From assembly GCA_021787335.1 (NCBI GenBank), contig JAJYMC010000003.1, forward strand, positions 1-64,000: DNA of 64,000 nt, written 5' to 3'. Positions 62,006 to 64,000 of the stretch are shown in pieces. The notes beneath the pieces are model-generated. The model saw only the letters and a list, made by a program, of their open reading frames with translations, did not search any database and was not told the origin of the DNA. A program made the translations under genes and the position numbers. Origin of the DNA: Bacillota bacterium. GTDB taxonomy: Bacteria > Bacillota > Sulfobacillia > JAJYWN01 > JAJZPE01. The stretch's first letter is position 1; the number at the start of each line of letters is the position of its first letter.

Positions 62006-63163
62006 TTGTTGAGCCGCAAGATACGCGTCGGGGTCGTTTTCGGAGGCCGTTCGGGGGAGCACGAGGTCTCGCTGATGTCGGCCTCTTCGATCATCAACGC
62101 CATCGACAAAGACCGGTATGAGGTCGTCCCCATCGGGATCACCCGCTCGGGGAAATGGCTCCTGTCCGGCGACCCCTTGAAAGCCCTGAAGTCGGGCATC
62201 GAGGAGGCGACCGGCACGCCGCTGGCCTTCCTCACCGACCCCGACCGACCCGCGCTGGTCAGGCTGTCCGAAGAAGGGACCGCGCTGCCGGCGCCGGTCG
62301 AGGGCGGCAAGGTCGCGCCCGCCGGCGCCCCTCTGGAGACGGTCGACGTGGTCTTCCCCGTCCTGCACGGGACCTACGGCGAGGACGGCACTGTCCAGGG
62401 CCTGCTCGAGCTGGCCAACCTGCCCTATGTCGGGGCCGGCGTCCTGGCCTCGTCGGTCGGTATGGACAAGGCGATGGCCAAGGCCGTCTGGCGTGAACGC
62501 GGCTTGCCCATTGTCGACTATCTTGTCTACCTGCGCCGCGATTGGGAGCAGCGGCCGGACGCGGTGGTCCGGGAGATCGAGGTCAAGTTCGGTTACCCGG
62601 TCTTCATCAAGCCGGCCAACCTCGGCTCCAGCGTCGGCATCAGCAAGGCCCACGACCAGGAGGAGTTGCGCAAGGCGATGGCCCTGGCCGCCCGCTACGA
62701 CCGCCGCATCCTCGCCGAGAAGGCCGTCGACGCCCGCGAGATCGAGTGCAGCGTCCTCGGCAACGACGACCCGGTGGCCTCGGTCCCCGGCGAGGTCGTC
62801 CCGTGCAACGAGTTCTATGACTACAACGCCAAGTACATCGATGACCGCTCGGAGCTGAAGATCCCGGCCGAACTACCGCCGGGCGTGGCCGCCGAGGTCA
62901 GGCGGCTCGCCGTCGAGGCCTTCAAGGCCATCGACGGGGCGGGCATGGCCCGGGCCGACTTCTTCCTCGAACGGGGCACCAACAAGCTGTACATCAACGA
63001 GGTCAACACCATCCCGGGCTTCACCAAGATAAGCATGTACCCGAAGCTCTGGGAGGCCAGCGGCCTGTCCTATACCGACCTCATCAACCGCCTCATCGAG
63101 CTGGCCATTGAGCGGCACGCCGAGAAGAACCGGACCGAGACCATCTACCGCGCGGAGTCCTGA
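62006..63163 (+). CDS. ddl: D-alanine--D-alanine ligase
   Basis: 385 aa ATP-grasp enzyme joining two D-alanines for cell-wall precursor. [20 protein letters not shown] is the N-terminal motif; [20 protein letters not shown] and [16 protein letters not shown] bind ATP and substrate; [20 protein letters not shown] is the C-terminal loop. A ~20-residue insertion ([17 protein letters not shown]) explains the extra length. Start TTG 62006 (or 62009) with SD gggaggtt. sfsA follows after 1 bp. Confidence 0.95.
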   Translation: MLSRKIRVGVVFGGRSGEHEVSLMSASSIINAIDKDRYEVVPIGITRSGKWLLSGDPLKALKSGIEEATGTPLAFLTDPDRPALVRLSEEGTALPAPVEGGKVAPAGAPLETVDVVFPVLHGTYGEDGTVQGLLELANLPYVGAGVLASSVGMDKAMAKAVWRERGLPIVDYLVYLRRDWEQRPDAVVREIEVKFGYPVFIKPANLGSSVGISKAHDQEELRKAMALAARYDRRILAEKAVDAREIECSVLGNDDPVASVPGEVVPCNEFYDYNAKYIDDRSELKIPAELPPGVAAEVRRLAVEAFKAIDGAGMARADFFLERGTNKLYINEVNTIPGFTKISMYPKLWEASGLSYTDLINRLIELAIERHAEKNRTETIYRAES

Positions 63164-63164
63164 G

Positions 63165-63890
63165 ATGCGTTTCGAGCCTCCGCTCGTCCCCGGCCGCCTC
63201 GTTGCCCGGCAGAACCGTTTCTCGGCCGCGGTCGAGGTGGACAAGTCGATCGTGATGGCCCACGTGGCCAACTCCGGCCGCCTGCGGGAGCTACTCGTCC
63301 CCGGGGCGGCCGTCTATCTTGAGCCGCGGCCGCGCGAAGGCCGCGTCTGCCCGTACGACCTAGCCCTGGTGGAGCACCAGGGCCGTCTGGTCTCGATCGA
63401 CGCGCGGGTCCCCAACCGGGTCATCGGCGAGGCTCTGGCCCGTGGCGCGCTCGAACCCTTCCGCGAATACCCGCTGGTCTTCGCCGAGCGGCGGTTGGGC
63501 AAGAGCCGCCTTGATTTCGCCCTCGCGACCGCGGCCGCTGAAGATTCGCCGGCGGACGGGGCCGACGCGCGCGCTGCCTGTTTCATCGAGGTCAAGTCGT
63601 GCACCCTGGTCGTCGACGGGGAGGCTCGCTTCCCGGACGCGCCGACGGCCCGCGGGGCCCGGCACCTCGATGAATTGCGCCGTTTGCGGCACCGCGGTGG
63701 CCGCGCCGCGGCCATCTTCTGCGTGCAGCGCGACGACGCCGTCGCCTTCGCCCCCAACGACGCGACCGACCCCGGCTTCGGCCAGGCTCTGCGCCGGGCG
63801 ATGAAGGCCGGGGTCGAGGTCTACGCCTATCGGTGCCGGGTCGGGCTCGACGGGATCGCCATCGAGGGCCAGGTGCCCATCCGCGTCTGA
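63165..63890 (+). CDS. sfsA: SfsA DNA/RNA nuclease homologue
   Basis: 241 aa. RLVARQNRFSAAVEVDKSIV then VMAHVANSGRLRELLVPGA matches the SfsA OB-like start, and CFIEVKSCTLVVDGEARFPD with APTARGARHLDEL is the nuclease-like core. Named for sugar fermentation stimulation in E. coli; later linked to nuclease activity. Ala-rich insertion around residue 125. ATG 63165 begins directly after the ddl stop, so the two are co-translated. Confidence 0.93.
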   Translation: MRFEPPLVPGRLVARQNRFSAAVEVDKSIVMAHVANSGRLRELLVPGAAVYLEPRPREGRVCPYDLALVEHQGRLVSIDARVPNRVIGEALARGALEPFREYPLVFAERRLGKSRLDFALATAAAEDSPADGADARAACFIEVKSCTLVVDGEARFPDAPTARGARHLDELRRLRHRGGRAAAIFCVQRDDAVAFAPNDATDPGFGQALRRAMKAGVEVYAYRCRVGLDGIAIEGQVPIRV

Positions 63891-63940
63891 GCGGCGGCAG
63901 GCCGCCTCGGGCCCACTCGGGCTGGCGGGGCGGGGACTGG

Positions 63941-64000
63941 TCAGGTCCGGTGGATGTCCCACTCGACGTTCATGTTGATGCCGGCGTCCTTCAGCAGGTT
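63941..64000 (-). CDS. 3' end of an unidentified gene (cut by window edge)
   Basis: The last 19 codons and stop on the minus strand read NLLKDAGINMNVEWDIHRT. The sense is protein-like, but too little is present to name a family. The 50 bp before it (63891-63940) show no feature. Confidence 0.4.
   Translation of the reverse strand, partial: NLLKDAGINMNVEWDIHRT

Overview
The window is about two thirds GC, densely coded and mostly plus-strand. It looks like a chromosomal stretch of a GC-rich, endospore-forming Bacillota (Clostridia-like) bacterium. Three things support this: sporulation genes (spoIVFA/spoIVFB-like pair, spo0B-like, spoIIP), Bacillota-type regulation (T-box leader, CIRCE/HrcA, Prp cleavage of L27), and classic conserved gene order (minCD-rodA; TIGR03960-TIGR03936-rng-rplU-prp-rpmA-spo0B-obgE-nadD; LCP-rsfS-leuS-comEA-comEC-holA-rpsT; spoIIP-lepA-hemW-hrcA-dnaJ-prmA-rsmE-mtaB). 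No rRNA operon or CRISPR array was seen.

Layout. 1-2.8 kb: cell division and shape (minC, minD, a minE-like gene with an odd C-terminus, rodA). 2.9-9.2 kb: rubredoxin-like mini-protein, secreted subtilisin, amino-acid permease, M20 peptidase, M1 aminopeptidase (peptide use). 9.4-20.4 kb: SpoIVFA/FB-like intramembrane protease pair, radical SAM pair, RNase E/G, L21, Prp, L27, Spo0B, ObgE, NadD and an RRM protein. 20.4-26.4 kb: LCP cell-wall protein, RsfS, a leuS T-box leader with an embedded tRNA-Ala, LeuS and ComEA. 26.4-28.9 kb: a visibly AT-richer 1.5-kb island with a RelE-type toxin, bracketed by 161-bp direct repeats that duplicate the comEA/uvsE junction; the uvsE copy beyond it is decayed. 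28.9-33.5 kb: acs, a frameshifted DUF401 membrane gene, a probable selenocysteine glutaredoxin under a CsoR-type operator, and a GroES remnant. 33.5-43.4 kb: comEC, holA, rpsT, a small holin-like membrane gene, spoIIP, lepA, hemW. 43.4-49.3 kb: accessory membrane genes, a giant LuxR (LAL) regulator, a Fic protein, a PP-loop ATPase. 49.4-55.6 kb: heat-shock locus with CIRCE, hrcA, an archaeal-like (group III) chaperonin, a 90-aa DnaK-like fragment, an IS605-type TnpB element and dnaJ; grpE and full dnaK are absent. 55.6-64 kb: prmA, rsmE, mtaB, a chemoreceptor, a GNAT protein, ddl, sfsA.

The most notable observations are: the tRNA-Ala gene inside the leuS T-box; the in-frame UGA glutaredoxin with its CsoR-like operator; the heat-shock locus with a group III chaperonin and only a DnaK fragment; the direct-repeat-flanked toxin island; paired SD-bearing hairpins before comEA and comEC; and several relics (histidine kinase, two TnpB pieces, GroES, uvsE, DUF401) that record recent gene decay. 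Family assignments come from reading motifs by eye; no database search was run.
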